Source of the DNA: Sulfurospirillum sp036802865
GTDB taxonomy: Bacteria; Campylobacterota; Campylobacteria; Campylobacterales; Sulfurospirillaceae
NCBI RefSeq assembly: GCF_036802865.1
Contig: NZ_DAIRVK010000005.1
Location: 124,001-188,000, forward strand
Direction of reading: 5' to 3'
DNA: 64,000 nucleotides
A program made the translations under genes and the position numbers. Of this stretch, positions 40,936-49,435 are shown one piece after another; positions within the stretch are counted from its first letter, which is position 1; the number at the start of each line of letters is the position of its first letter. The notes under the pieces are model-generated. The model ran no database searches. It was not told the origin of the DNA and was given only the letters and a program-made list of their open reading frames with translations.

Positions 40936-42660
40936 GTGCCAAGTCAAACTAAAATTTTATCATTGAATGATTTTATACAAATTTTTAAAGATGATAAAAA
41001 TAGTCCTTTAATCAGTAAATATTGCTTTTTACTTGGTGCGGGAGCATCTGTTTCTTCAGGAATTCCTTCAGCTACTACTCTAGCCAGACAATGGTATGGT
41101 GAAATTAGAGAGTTTTTAGATAAAAAACAGTTTGATGAATGGAAAGAAAAGAAAAAAATAGATGAAAAAAATTTAGCTTCATCGTATTCAGCTATTTATG
41201 AAAGGCGTTTTAAATCAAGTCCTTCAAATGGGTATGTAGAAATTCAAAAACAGTTGGAACATAAAGAACCAAGTATCGGATATGCTTTTTTTGCAAAGAT
41301 TTTGGCAGAGACTCCTCATCGTTTTGTTATTACGACAAACTTCGATTCTTTAATCGAGGATGCCCTTTTCATTTATACCAAAACAAAACCTCTCGTATGT
41401 GGGCATGAATCTTTAGCAAGTTATATCAATGTACATGGTTTTCGCCCAACGATTGTTAAAATTCATCGTGATGTTTTGTTTGACCCCATAAGTGATTCCA
41501 AAGGAACAAATGATTTAAAGGAGCAATGGCAAAAAGCTTTAAAGCCTCTTTTATCAGGATTTCACCTCATAGTGATTGGCTATGGCGGTAACGATGGAAG
41601 TTTGATGAATTATCTGAAAGAGTTAATAACAGATAGAAAGTCTATCTATTGGTGTGTAAAAGATATTAATAATATAAATGATGATATAAAAAAAGCATTG
41701 CGAGGAGATGACTTTTTTGTAAAAATAGATGGATTTGATGAACTTATGGTTGAAGTGAGTAGTGCATATAATTTAAAAATAGAAAAAGATGAAATTGTTA
41801 AAAATGCACAAATACGTATGCAAAAATTTGATGAGGAGCTCAAAAAATTTAGTAAAGAGGTACAAGAAAAAGCAGATAAAAGTGGGGAAGAAATATCGCC
41901 AGCTATTAAAGAAGTATTACCAGTATGGTGGCAATATCAAAACCAGATTAATCATACGAAGAATCAAGAAGAAAAGGAGACTTTATATCTTGAAGGGATT
42001 GCTAAATTACCAAAATCTTATGAACTTCTTGGAAATTATGCCATTTTTCTACATGGTGAACGAAGAAATTATGATGAAGCAGAAAAATATTATCAAAAAA
42101 CATTTGAACTGAATCCTGAATATATTAATGCAAATGTAGGTTATGGTGTTTTTTTACAATCTGTTCGTAAAAATTATGATGAAGCAGAAAAGTATTATAA
42201 AAAGGCATTAAAACTTAATCCAGAATATGTCGAAGCGCATATAAGTTATGCAATGTATTTACATGAAATTCACAAGGATTATGATGAAGCAGAAAAGCAT
42301 TATAAAAAGGCATTAGAATTAAATCCAGAGCATATCAATGGTAATGTAAATTATGCTCAATTACTTTTGTTCTTAGGTAGAAAAAAAGAAGCTGAACTAT
42401 ACATTCAAAAAGCTGAGAAGCTTTTATCACATACGCATAAAGGAGATGCCGAAATTGAGTTATGGTTTTATCGTTTAGCGCATTTTCCAGAATATTATGA
42501 AGAAGCTAAAGAGAATATAGAAAAACTTCTAAAAAAAGGTGTTCGTTCAATTGGATGGGATTTTTCACAAAATATTGAACAAGCTAAAAAAGAAGGAAAT
42601 ACTCATATCAAAGAGCTTCAAGCTTATGCAGATGAAATTACTAAAGAGGAAGAAAAGTAA
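40936..42660 (+). CDS. SIR2-domain protein with C-terminal TPR repeats (candidate defence NADase)
   Basis: A 574-residue protein. Residues about 25-260 are a SIR2-like domain: YCFLLGAGASVSSGIPSATTLA (NAD-binding GAGAS motif), RFVITTNFDSLIEDA (TNxD segment), VKIHRDVLF and FHLIVIGYGGNDGSLMNYL. Residues about 330-520 hold three 35-residue TPR units starting RNYDEAEKYY, KNYDEAEKYY and KDYDEAEKHY, plus flanking helices; the DNA repeats with a 105-base period. The GTG start has AAGGAG six bases upstream. Codon use is more A/T-rich than the neighbours, and the gene stands alone between housekeeping genes. Bacterial SIR2 proteins of this architecture often deplete NAD+ during phage infection; this role here is inference. 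Confidence 0.8.
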   Translation: MPSQTKILSLNDFIQIFKDDKNSPLISKYCFLLGAGASVSSGIPSATTLARQWYGEIREFLDKKQFDEWKEKKKIDEKNLASSYSAIYERRFKSSPSNGYVEIQKQLEHKEPSIGYAFFAKILAETPHRFVITTNFDSLIEDALFIYTKTKPLVCGHESLASYINVHGFRPTIVKIHRDVLFDPISDSKGTNDLKEQWQKALKPLLSGFHLIVIGYGGNDGSLMNYLKELITDRKSIYWCVKDINNINDDIKKALRGDDFFVKIDGFDELMVEVSSAYNLKIEKDEIVKNAQIRMQKFDEELKKFSKEVQEKADKSGEEISPAIKEVLPVWWQYQNQINHTKNQEEKETLYLEGIAKLPKSYELLGNYAIFLHGERRNYDEAEKYYQKTFELNPEYINANVGYGVFLQSVRKNYDEAEKYYKKALKLNPEYVEAHISYAMYLHEIHKDYDEAEKHYKKALELNPEHINGNVNYAQLLLFLGRKKEAELYIQKAEKLLSHTHKGDAEIELWFYRLAHFPEYYEEAKENIEKLLKKGVRSIGWDFSQNIEQAKKEGNTHIKELQAYADEITKEEEK

Positions 42661-42670
42661 ATTGTTTGTT

Positions 42671-42696
42671 AAATAACTTTACATATAAAGTTATTT
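42671..42696. terminator. Hairpin between the SIR2-TPR gene and msrQ
   Basis: AAATAACTTTA (42671-42681) and TAAAGTTATTT (42686-42696) form a perfect 11-bp stem with loop CATA. It embeds a one-mismatch copy of the TTTACATGTAAA palindrome and overlaps the last two bases of the msrQ stop codon region on the other strand. Confidence 0.6.
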
Positions 42697-43231
42697 AACT
42701 CTTCCGCCACGCCCAAATTCGTTCCCCTAAAAGTACCACGCCAACGGCAACGACACTATACTCAAACACCCCAGCAACCTTTTGTGCCCAGAAGCTATGA
42801 AGCAGTGCAAGTGCAAGAGCAAGATAGACAGTTTTGTGGTACGTTGAAAACTTTGAAAAAAGTTTTTTAAATGAGGTTAGAGTCATCAAAAAAAGGATAA
42901 TGAAAGCAATAGCACCGACATAAATAAACGGTTTTTTGAGGCTTTTTTCAAAGATGGTGATGAAGTCAAATTCGCTGTCTAAGATGACAAAAACGCTTAC
43001 ATGTAAAAGGGCGTACATAAACGCAAGCAAGCCGATAGTCTTGCGATAACGAAGCAAATTTAGCCCGCATATTCTTTTACATGTCGAGGGTATGAGCGAG
43101 AGTAAAAGAAGCGAAATTGCCCCGATGCCTGTGTACGAGTAGAGCATCTTGATAGGGTCGATGGCGTTGTCAAGTTTGTAGTACGCAAGCCCCAGTGGAA
43201 GGAGAGCAAGAAGGACGAGGAAGACTTTCAA
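42695..43231 (-). CDS. msrQ: MsrQ, heme-containing membrane subunit
   Basis: A 178-residue membrane protein with about five to six helices of the ferric-reductase-like/YedZ fold. GLLAFMYALLHVSVFVIL and AYLALALALLHSFWAQK-like segments (VYLALALALLHSFW) supply heme-ligand histidines. With MsrP it repairs oxidised methionine in periplasmic proteins, delivering electrons from the quinone pool. It is shorter than the E. coli protein. It overlaps msrP by four bases; a TTACATGTAAA copy (42996-43007) lies inside. Confidence 0.85.
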   Translation of the reverse strand: MKVFLVLLALLPLGLAYYKLDNAIDPIKMLYSYTGIGAISLLLLSLIPSTCKRICGLNLLRYRKTIGLLAFMYALLHVSVFVILDSEFDFITIFEKSLKKPFIYVGAIAFIILFLMTLTSFKKLFSKFSTYHKTVYLALALALLHSFWAQKVAGVFEYSVVAVGVVLLGERIWAWRKS

Positions 43232-44145
43232 AAAAACTTCCTTAAGTCCATTCCTGCGTAAAGTGAGGCGACCTCTTTTTCGTAGCCATTGAAAGGCAAG
43301 GTATCTTGTTTGGTGAGTTTTCCAAGCAATCGCTCTTTGGCTTGTGTCCAGCGTGGATGGTCAACGGCAGGGTTGACATTGGCGTAAAAGCCGTATTCTT
43401 TCGGATTTTGTTCTTGCCATGTGTTGAGTGGTTCACTCTCTACAAGCTCTATTTTATCGAGTGATTTGATGGACTTAAAGCCGTATTTCCAAGGTACGAC
43501 GAGGCGAATAGGTGCGCCATTTTGAGGCAATAAGCGTTTCCCGTACATACCCACAGCGATGAAGGTAAGCGGATGGCGAGCTTCGTCCATGCGTAACCCC
43601 TCAACATAAGGGTAATTGATAGAAGAAAATATACCTTTCGCTTGGTCTGGAAAGATGCTTGGGTCGTGTTTTGTGGTGAACTTTACGTATTTGGCTTTGC
43701 TGTTTGGCTCTAAGTAGTCCAGTAGTTTGTACAGTGGAAAACCAATCCACGGAACGACCATCGACCAGCCTTCCACACAACGAAAACGGTATATGCGCTC
43801 TTCAAGTCCAAATTTAGCGATGAGTTCATCCACTTCGAGGGTCTGCTTTTTGTTGATTTCTCCAGAAAGTCCAACACTCCAAGGCGTTGTTTTCATCTTT
43901 TGAGACAGTTTAACAGGAGCTGTTTTGTCGGTGGAAAATTCGTAAAAATTGACATAATTGGTAATCTGCTCAAAGGTGTTGGATGAGAGTTTTTGCAGGT
44001 TTATGTCGGGTGTGTATGAAAGGCTCATATCTTGGGGCAGTTCGGCTAAAAGCTGGGAAATGGCTGTACTGCTCACCAATGCGCCTGCTCCAAGTTTGAG
44101 AAAATGTCGTCGCGTTTCAAAAAGCGTTTCAGGTGTTATATGCAT
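43228..44145 (-). CDS. msrP: MsrP, molybdopterin-dependent methionine sulfoxide reductase
   Basis: A 305-residue periplasmic oxidoreductase. The N-terminus ETRRHFLKLGAGALVSSTA is a twin-arginine signal peptide, so the folded enzyme with its cofactor is exported by Tat. The cysteine in RFRCVEGWSMVVPWIGFPL ligates molybdenum, and GAPIRLVVPWKYGFKSIKSL and WQEQNPKEYGFYANVNPAVDHPRWTQA are conserved YedY segments. It reduces methionine sulfoxide in periplasmic proteins. First gene of msrP-msrQ; AGGAGTTTACT precedes the ATG. Confidence 0.95.
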   Translation of the reverse strand: MHITPETLFETRRHFLKLGAGALVSSTAISQLLAELPQDMSLSYTPDINLQKLSSNTFEQITNYVNFYEFSTDKTAPVKLSQKMKTTPWSVGLSGEINKKQTLEVDELIAKFGLEERIYRFRCVEGWSMVVPWIGFPLYKLLDYLEPNSKAKYVKFTTKHDPSIFPDQAKGIFSSINYPYVEGLRMDEARHPLTFIAVGMYGKRLLPQNGAPIRLVVPWKYGFKSIKSLDKIELVESEPLNTWQEQNPKEYGFYANVNPAVDHPRWTQAKERLLGKLTKQDTLPFNGYEKEVASLYAGMDLRKFF

Positions 44146-44200
44146 AGTAAACTCCTCTTGGAAAGTTCACCAATTTTAACAGAAAAAGATCAATGAAAAA

Positions 44201-45016
44201 TCAATGATTTTTCAGCCATGCGTCGATCATAATACCTGAGATGGTAGCAAGTTTTGGAAGCTGTGGTAAGTTTTCTTTCGTAAACCACTTGGCATCTTCG
44301 ATCTCTTCGGGTTGTAACGTGAGTTCACCGCTTTCATATTCTGCGAAAAAGCCTATCATCAAGGAGTGCGGGAAAGGCCACGGTTGTGAGCCAAAGTAGC
44401 GAAGGTTTTTGACGCGAATGCCAACCTCTTCGTACATTTCACGATGTACCGCATCTTCAACACTCTCCCCAGCTTCTACAAAGCCAGCAAGAAGGCTGTA
44501 CATGCCCGTTGTAAAGTAGGGTGAACGTGCTAGAAGTATCTCATCACCTTTTGTAATGAGTACGATGCACGCAGGTGATAAACGAGGAAAAACGGTAAAG
44601 CCACAAGTGGTACAACTAAGGGCTGAGAATTTTTCTGCATAGCCCATAGGATCACCACAGCGTCCGCAGTGTTGGTTGTCGTAAAGCCAGTGTGCGAGTT
44701 GTTTGGCTCGAGAAAGCATCGCATAAAGATGCGGTGGATGAACGTCAAGAAATTCTCTCAGATTGGTTTTGACAAGGTGTTCGGGTAGGGTGGTTTTTTC
44801 ATCCCAAATGAGGAGCGTATAAAGAGACGCTTCGATCTCTCCTATGTGAAAGCTATGGCGTGGTTTTTCCATGTTTTCAAACACATGTGCTGGCGGTAAT
44901 GAGCCATCAATCGCCATCAATAGGGCATCGCCACAAAAGCCTAAAAGAATGCTCTGTTGCTCATCTCGTGGTTTAAAATGAGGTGTAAGTTTTAGTGAAA
45001 TAGTCTGTTCAAACAC
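44201..45016 (-). CDS. nudC: NADH pyrophosphatase NudC
   Basis: A 271-residue Nudix hydrolase that splits NAD(H) to NMN(H) and AMP and, in E. coli, removes NAD caps from RNA. A zinc ribbon (CGRCGDPMGYAEKFSALSCTTCG) precedes the Nudix box (AGFVEAGESVEDAVHREMYEEVGI), and SQPWPFPHSLMIGF is the NADH-specific motif after the box. The GTG start at 45016 has AAAGGG six bases upstream; the frame stays open into the upstream chemoreceptor gene, but that part is not NudC-like. The leader includes a TTGACATGTAAA palindrome copy (45027-45038) immediately upstream of the ribosome site. Confidence 0.92.
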   Translation of the reverse strand: MFEQTISLKLTPHFKPRDEQQSILLGFCGDALLMAIDGSLPPAHVFENMEKPRHSFHIGEIEASLYTLLIWDEKTTLPEHLVKTNLREFLDVHPPHLYAMLSRAKQLAHWLYDNQHCGRCGDPMGYAEKFSALSCTTCGFTVFPRLSPACIVLITKGDEILLARSPYFTTGMYSLLAGFVEAGESVEDAVHREMYEEVGIRVKNLRYFGSQPWPFPHSLMIGFFAEYESGELTLQPEEIEDAKWFTKENLPQLPKLATISGIMIDAWLKNH

Positions 45017-45104
45017 GCAATACCCTTTGACATGTAAAGTCCAAAATGATAGCAAATAATTGGTTAAGAAATGTCCAAAGAGTCTTCCTCTTTGGACAAA
45101 AGCA

Positions 45105-46718
45105 TTAGGCTGTTTTAAATTGTGCCAGAGTATGGCTAAGGGTTGAAGAGAGTTTGGAGAGGTGTTCTGCCGCAGCAGCGATTTCTTCGACACTTCTGGC
45201 ATTAGAGCTGGAAAGGGTGTTAATTTCTCCGATTTTTTCGATGACCGCTGTTTTGATAAGCTTAACATTGCTGTTTGCTTTTTCAACAACTTCATCGGTT
45301 GCAAGCACACTCTGGTCTAACATATCGACTGCATCATTGGTTTGTGTGGTGACTTGGTTGGAAAACTCGGAAAGTTCATGAATACGCTTAGCGTTGTGGT
45401 TCATCTCTTGACTAATGTCGCTGATAGACTGGACGATGACATTGACCGTAGCATTGGTCTCTGTGAGGCTTTTTTGCGTACGTTCTGCAAGTTTTCGCAC
45501 TTCATCGGCAACGACGGCAAAACCACGACCATGCTCACCTGCGCGTGCTGCTTCTATAGCGGCATTGAGCGCTAGAAGGTTGGTTTGGTCTGCGATGTCA
45601 CCTATGACATCAAGAACGGATTTAACTTGTTCTGCTTCGTTTGAGAGATGGTTAAGTCGCTCGTTGATAGCAGCTTCTGCCTGAGCGGTATTGCTGAGTT
45701 GAAAAATGGTTTCATTGAGTAGTTTTTGCGCGTTTAGTAGGCTTGCTTGGGCATTGGACGTAATCTCTTTGACATTTTGGGACTGTACACTCGCATCGCT
45801 GATGGCGCCCGCAACTTCTTTGGCATCGTTCGTGGTTTCGTAAACGACTTTGGATTCTTCTTCTGCTCGTTTACCTATTTGAAGGCTTGTGCTGGAAAGT
45901 TCTTCGGCAACGGAAGCGTTTTCGATGGCATTGTCTTTGGCGTCATTCAGAGCACTCGCGACATCTGCTACAAGGGAGTTAACCGCTTGGATGATGTCAT
46001 TGATCTCATCTTTAGAATCAATGTTTATTTTCATGCTCAAATCTTTGTTTTGGCGCATCAATTCACACCCTGCCTTTGCCCGTGCCACAGAGTTTTTAAT
46101 CGAACGCGTCACAATGAAAAATATCATAAAAACGATGACTAAAACGATGACTAACGTAATTTGGGAGGTTAACATGTTTGTATCAAGTCGGTTGAAGTTA
46201 TTTTTCTTCACAGAGCTTGCCAAATCGTCTATTTTTTCTGAAAGCGTAGCAAACCCTTGGCTGCTTTGTTTGTAGTATTCATCAATCTTTTTGGCATCTT
46301 CAGGGTGATTTTGCGCGAAGCTTGGTTCATGTATGGTTGCGCCGTATTTTTTAAAAAGTTGCATTCTTGGCGTGTTAACATCATGCCATTGGATCAATAG
46401 GTTTTTGAGCGTTTCAATACGTTGATGGTTTTGGGGACTCATCAAAATGAGTTTCAGTGCATCAAAATCTGCTATTAATTGTTGATATGTTTTTTCATAA
46501 CGATCCAGATTGGTTTGTTTAAAATAGAGTTGATAATCACGCTGTTCTATGCGTAATACCATCATTGTATTTTCAATATCAGCAATATTAGTGAGTCGAA
46601 TTGCTGCCATTTTGGCATCGTTTCCTTCTTTGAGGCTTTCAAGTCCTAATGCACTAAATCCTAAAAAAATAATAATCAGTAAAAATGCAAGTTTGTTTTT
46701 GATCGTTGCCAATAACAT
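45105..46718 (-). CDS. Methyl-accepting chemotaxis protein
   Basis: A 537-residue chemoreceptor. TM1 (LAFLLIIIFLGFSALGL), an all-helical periplasmic sensor with the small-ligand motif MMVLRIEQRDYQLYFKQTNLDRYE (HBM/4HB-like), TM2 (TLVIVLVIVFMIFFIV), then a long signalling coiled coil with the tip TNLLALNAAIEAARAGEHG and the closing LSSSNARSVEEIAAAAEHLSKL. The cytoplasmic half closely matches the receptor at 38559, while the sensor halves differ. Upstream on the minus strand, TAATTT and CGATAC spaced by 14 bases resemble a sigma-28 flagellar promoter (weak evidence). Confidence 0.93.
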   Translation of the reverse strand: MLLATIKNKLAFLLIIIFLGFSALGLESLKEGNDAKMAAIRLTNIADIENTMMVLRIEQRDYQLYFKQTNLDRYEKTYQQLIADFDALKLILMSPQNHQRIETLKNLLIQWHDVNTPRMQLFKKYGATIHEPSFAQNHPEDAKKIDEYYKQSSQGFATLSEKIDDLASSVKKNNFNRLDTNMLTSQITLVIVLVIVFMIFFIVTRSIKNSVARAKAGCELMRQNKDLSMKINIDSKDEINDIIQAVNSLVADVASALNDAKDNAIENASVAEELSSTSLQIGKRAEEESKVVYETTNDAKEVAGAISDASVQSQNVKEITSNAQASLLNAQKLLNETIFQLSNTAQAEAAINERLNHLSNEAEQVKSVLDVIGDIADQTNLLALNAAIEAARAGEHGRGFAVVADEVRKLAERTQKSLTETNATVNVIVQSISDISQEMNHNAKRIHELSEFSNQVTTQTNDAVDMLDQSVLATDEVVEKANSNVKLIKTAVIEKIGEINTLSSSNARSVEEIAAAAEHLSKLSSTLSHTLAQFKTA

Positions 46719-46877
46719 GGTTCTCCTTTTGTTTTGGCGCGTATCGTAGTGAGTTTGCGTAAATTATATGTAAACTTTAAAGAAAAAATGAGGAAAAAAT
46801 ATAAATGACTTGATGTGAGTCATACCAAAAAATCGTCAAATTCTTTAAAATAAACAAAATTATTTGGGGAGTAAGGT

Positions 46878-47429
46878 GTGATTAGAAGTTATGTGCAAAG
46901 AATGAAGACAAAGTCACAACCACCTTCAAGGAAGCCTTTAAGCAAGATACTTTGGTCAGGATTTGGTGCATTTGTTGGGATTTATTTGATTGCAATTTTC
47001 GGATACTACTTTTCTATGGAAAACAATTTTTTTCTCTTAGGCTCTTTTGGTGCATCAGCAGTTCTGATTTACGGCGCACCGCAAGCTGATTTTTCTCAAC
47101 CACGTAATATTTTAGGCGGTCATGTGCTCTCAGCATGCGTTGCGGTCTTGCTTTTAAAGTTTTGTTCACCGTTTTTTTCGACAGAATTGTTGTGTGCTCT
47201 TAGTGTATCCATCTCTATTATGGTGATGCACTTTAGCCGTACTATGCACCCACCTGGAGGTGCTACGGCACTGATTTATATCATGGGAAATGAACATATT
47301 CACTCTTTAGGGTGGCTTTATCCCGTGACTCCCATCGGCTTAGGTGCCATTATTATGCTTTTGGTGGCACTGTTAGTCAATAACTTTTCTCAAAACAGTA
47401 AAAGACACTATCCCACATATTGGTGGTGA
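46878..47429 (+). CDS. HPP-family membrane protein
   Basis: A 183-residue membrane protein with four helices. GSFGASAVLIYGAPQADFSQPRNILGGH and MHPPGGATALIYIMG are the HPP family motifs that name the family. Relatives are nitrite transporters in cyanobacteria and chloroplasts and CBS-fused proteins elsewhere; the substrate here is not known. The GTG at 46878 has GGGGAGTAAGG upstream. Monocistronic. Confidence 0.85.
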   Translation: MIRSYVQRMKTKSQPPSRKPLSKILWSGFGAFVGIYLIAIFGYYFSMENNFFLLGSFGASAVLIYGAPQADFSQPRNILGGHVLSACVAVLLLKFCSPFFSTELLCALSVSISIMVMHFSRTMHPPGGATALIYIMGNEHIHSLGWLYPVTPIGLGAIIMLLVALLVNNFSQNSKRHYPTYWW

Positions 47430-47517
47430 AAAGTTTTACATGCAATGTTCCATATAACGCGAATGTCACATTAATATTGTAAAATCTTAATTGAAAATGA
47501 TAAATTGGCAAAGGTAA

Positions 47518-47925
47518 ATGACGATGAAAAGAGATTATATTAATATTTTAGAGTGTATAGGACATGGGGTTTGGGAGTGGGAACCTATCGCAAATCGCAT
47601 CACTTTATCACCTCAATGGATTACAATGTTAGGCTATGATGCAAAAGACTTTGTTCAGACGAAAGATAAATGGATGTCACTTATTCATCCTGAAGATTTA
47701 ACCAACTGCCTCAATGAACTTACGGCACTTTTAAGCGGTCGCACCAAGCATTATCAACATCAACACCGTATGTTATGCAGTGATGGAAGTCATAAATGGG
47801 TGCTTGACCAAGCCAAAGTCATTGCGTACAATGAACATGGGTATCCTACTAAAGTGGTTGGAACACACACGGACATTCATGATCTTAGAACAACCCTCGA
47901 AATGTATAAACAGCAGCGAAAATAA
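47518..47925 (+). CDS. Single-domain PAS protein
   Basis: A 135-residue protein that is essentially one PAS_3-type domain plus its PAC segment: GHGVWEWEPIANRITLSPQWITMLGYDAKDF, LIHPEDLTNCLNEL, HRMLCSDGSHKWVLDQAKVIAYNEHGYPTKVVGTHTDIHD. There is no output domain, membrane segment or cofactor motif, so it must act through a partner. It is monocistronic and starts with AAAGGTAA upstream of ATG. Confidence 0.85.
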   Translation: MTMKRDYINILECIGHGVWEWEPIANRITLSPQWITMLGYDAKDFVQTKDKWMSLIHPEDLTNCLNELTALLSGRTKHYQHQHRMLCSDGSHKWVLDQAKVIAYNEHGYPTKVVGTHTDIHDLRTTLEMYKQQRK

Positions 47926-47945
47926 GGCTTTATAGCTAACGGTAT

Positions 47946-48710
47946 TTAAATTTCGATTTCAATACCCACAGGGCAATGGTCAGAGCCTTCAATGTGGGTT
48001 AAAATAAATGCATCTTTCAATCGCGGTTCCAACTCTTTGGAGATGAAAAAATAATCAATTCTCCATCCTACATTTCGCTCGCGTGCACTAAACCGGTATG
48101 ACCACCATGAATAGGCATCTTTCACATCGCCATGAATGTGCCTAAAGGTGTCGATGTAGCCATGTTCTAAAAGTGAGTCAATCCAAGCGCGCTCAATAGG
48201 CAAAAATCCTGAGGTCTCTTCGTTGGCTTTAGGATTTTTAAGATCAATAGAGCGGTGTGCCGTGTTGACATCGCCACAAACGATGATGCCTTTTCCCTCC
48301 GCTCTTAGCGCTTCGGTATATGCCAAAAAATCACTGTAAAATTTCATTTTATGAGAGAGGCGTTCTTCACTTTGCTGACCGTTTGGAAAATAGACGTTAA
48401 ACAAAACCACATCACCAAAATGATGCTCCAAAATGCGTCCTTCATGGGTATGGTCGATGTCATAAGCCGTATCGGTCTTTTCAAAGTCGATGGTCGAAAA
48501 GCTCATCGTACCCGAATAGCCTTTTTTTGTGGCAGAATTCACATGACTACATACAAAGGAGTGTGCAAAAAGAGACTCAGGAATTTGGTGAGCTTCTGCT
48601 TTGATCTCTTGCAAGCACAAAATGTCGGGTTTGAATTCATCTACCCACCCAAAAGCATTTTTAGAAGCCACAGCACGAATGCCATTTACATTCCACGAAA
48701 CTAATTTCAT
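47946..48710 (-). CDS. xthA: Exodeoxyribonuclease III (AP endonuclease)
   Basis: A 254-residue XthA of normal length. MKLVSWNVNGIRAVASK, the catalytic Glu in DILCLQEIKAEAHQIP, the GYSGTM stretch, GRILEHHFGDVVLFNVYFPNGQ, ICGDVNTAHRSIDLKNPKAN and the closing HIEGSDHCPVGIEIEI are all conserved. It cuts DNA at abasic sites in base-excision repair. Monocistronic. Confidence 0.95.
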   Translation of the reverse strand: MKLVSWNVNGIRAVASKNAFGWVDEFKPDILCLQEIKAEAHQIPESLFAHSFVCSHVNSATKKGYSGTMSFSTIDFEKTDTAYDIDHTHEGRILEHHFGDVVLFNVYFPNGQQSEERLSHKMKFYSDFLAYTEALRAEGKGIIVCGDVNTAHRSIDLKNPKANEETSGFLPIERAWIDSLLEHGYIDTFRHIHGDVKDAYSWWSYRFSARERNVGWRIDYFFISKELEPRLKDAFILTHIEGSDHCPVGIEIEI

Positions 48711-48849
48711 TGATTTTCCTTTTTACATCTAAAAATAAATTGTACTCAAGAACGTACTAAACATAGGTGAATTGTAAAAGTTAACCCGTTCTTTTTATTT
48801 TAGAAAAACAAAGTAAAATGGTAAAAATAACTTCTAAAAAAGGTCAAAA

Positions 48850-49338
48850 ATGATGCGATCTTATACTCTGAAAATGTTAGTTCCTCTGATGCAAATTGCT
48901 CTCATTTCGCCTCTGTTTGGTGAAGAAATTGGTTCAGTCGATACCGCGTTCAAGCTTATCGGCGCTAATCACAAAATCGTCATAGAAGCGTTTGATGACC
49001 CAAAAGTTGAGGGCGTTTCATGTCATCTTTCCCGTGCTAAAACAGGAGGGCTGAAAGGTACGTTTGGCGTTGCGGAAGATACCTCTGATGCTTCGATTGC
49101 GTGTAGGCAAACGGGTGTGATTGCCCTTTCTAAAGAGGTTTCATCTAAAAAAAGCGATGGCGAGCGCGTTTTTAAAGAGTCCACGTCACTTTTGTTTAAG
49201 CATATCCAAGTGGTGCGCTTTTACGATGCAAAACGCAATACGTTGATTTATTTGACCTATTCTGACAAACTGATTGATGGGTCACCTCAAAATGCCATTT
49301 CAACGGTGCAGATTACCAATGCTATTTTTGAGAAATAA
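48850..49338 (+). CDS. creA: CreA-family periplasmic protein
   Basis: A 162-residue exported protein. After a signal peptide (LVPLMQIALISPLFG), the mature part EEIGSVDTAFKLIGANHKIVIEAFDDPKVEGVSCHLSRAKTGG is the CreA family, with conserved Cys in GVSCHLS and SIACRQTG that may form a disulfide. Function unknown; E. coli creA neighbours a carbon-source two-component system that is not present here. Stands alone. Confidence 0.85.
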   Translation: MMRSYTLKMLVPLMQIALISPLFGEEIGSVDTAFKLIGANHKIVIEAFDDPKVEGVSCHLSRAKTGGLKGTFGVAEDTSDASIACRQTGVIALSKEVSSKKSDGERVFKESTSLLFKHIQVVRFYDAKRNTLIYLTYSDKLIDGSPQNAISTVQITNAIFEK

Positions 49339-49435
49339 ACGACAGTAATGAGCATTTTAATTTCATAACCACTGCAGAATTTGGGCAGATACTTCGCCGA
49401 TTTTATTTTTGATTCATTCCATACATAGGTAAAGA

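Noticed and set aside
42067..42400. A short regularly spaced DNA repeat that could look CRISPR-like
   Set aside because: The 105-base period lies in frame inside the SIR2-TPR gene and encodes TPR units; there are no unique spacers of constant length and no cas genes.
45017..45310. An N-terminal extension of NudC overlapping the chemoreceptor gene
   Set aside because: The extra residues are not NudC-like and come from antisense-free overlap with the receptor's 3' end in another frame; a GTG with AAAGGG at 45016 explains the start.
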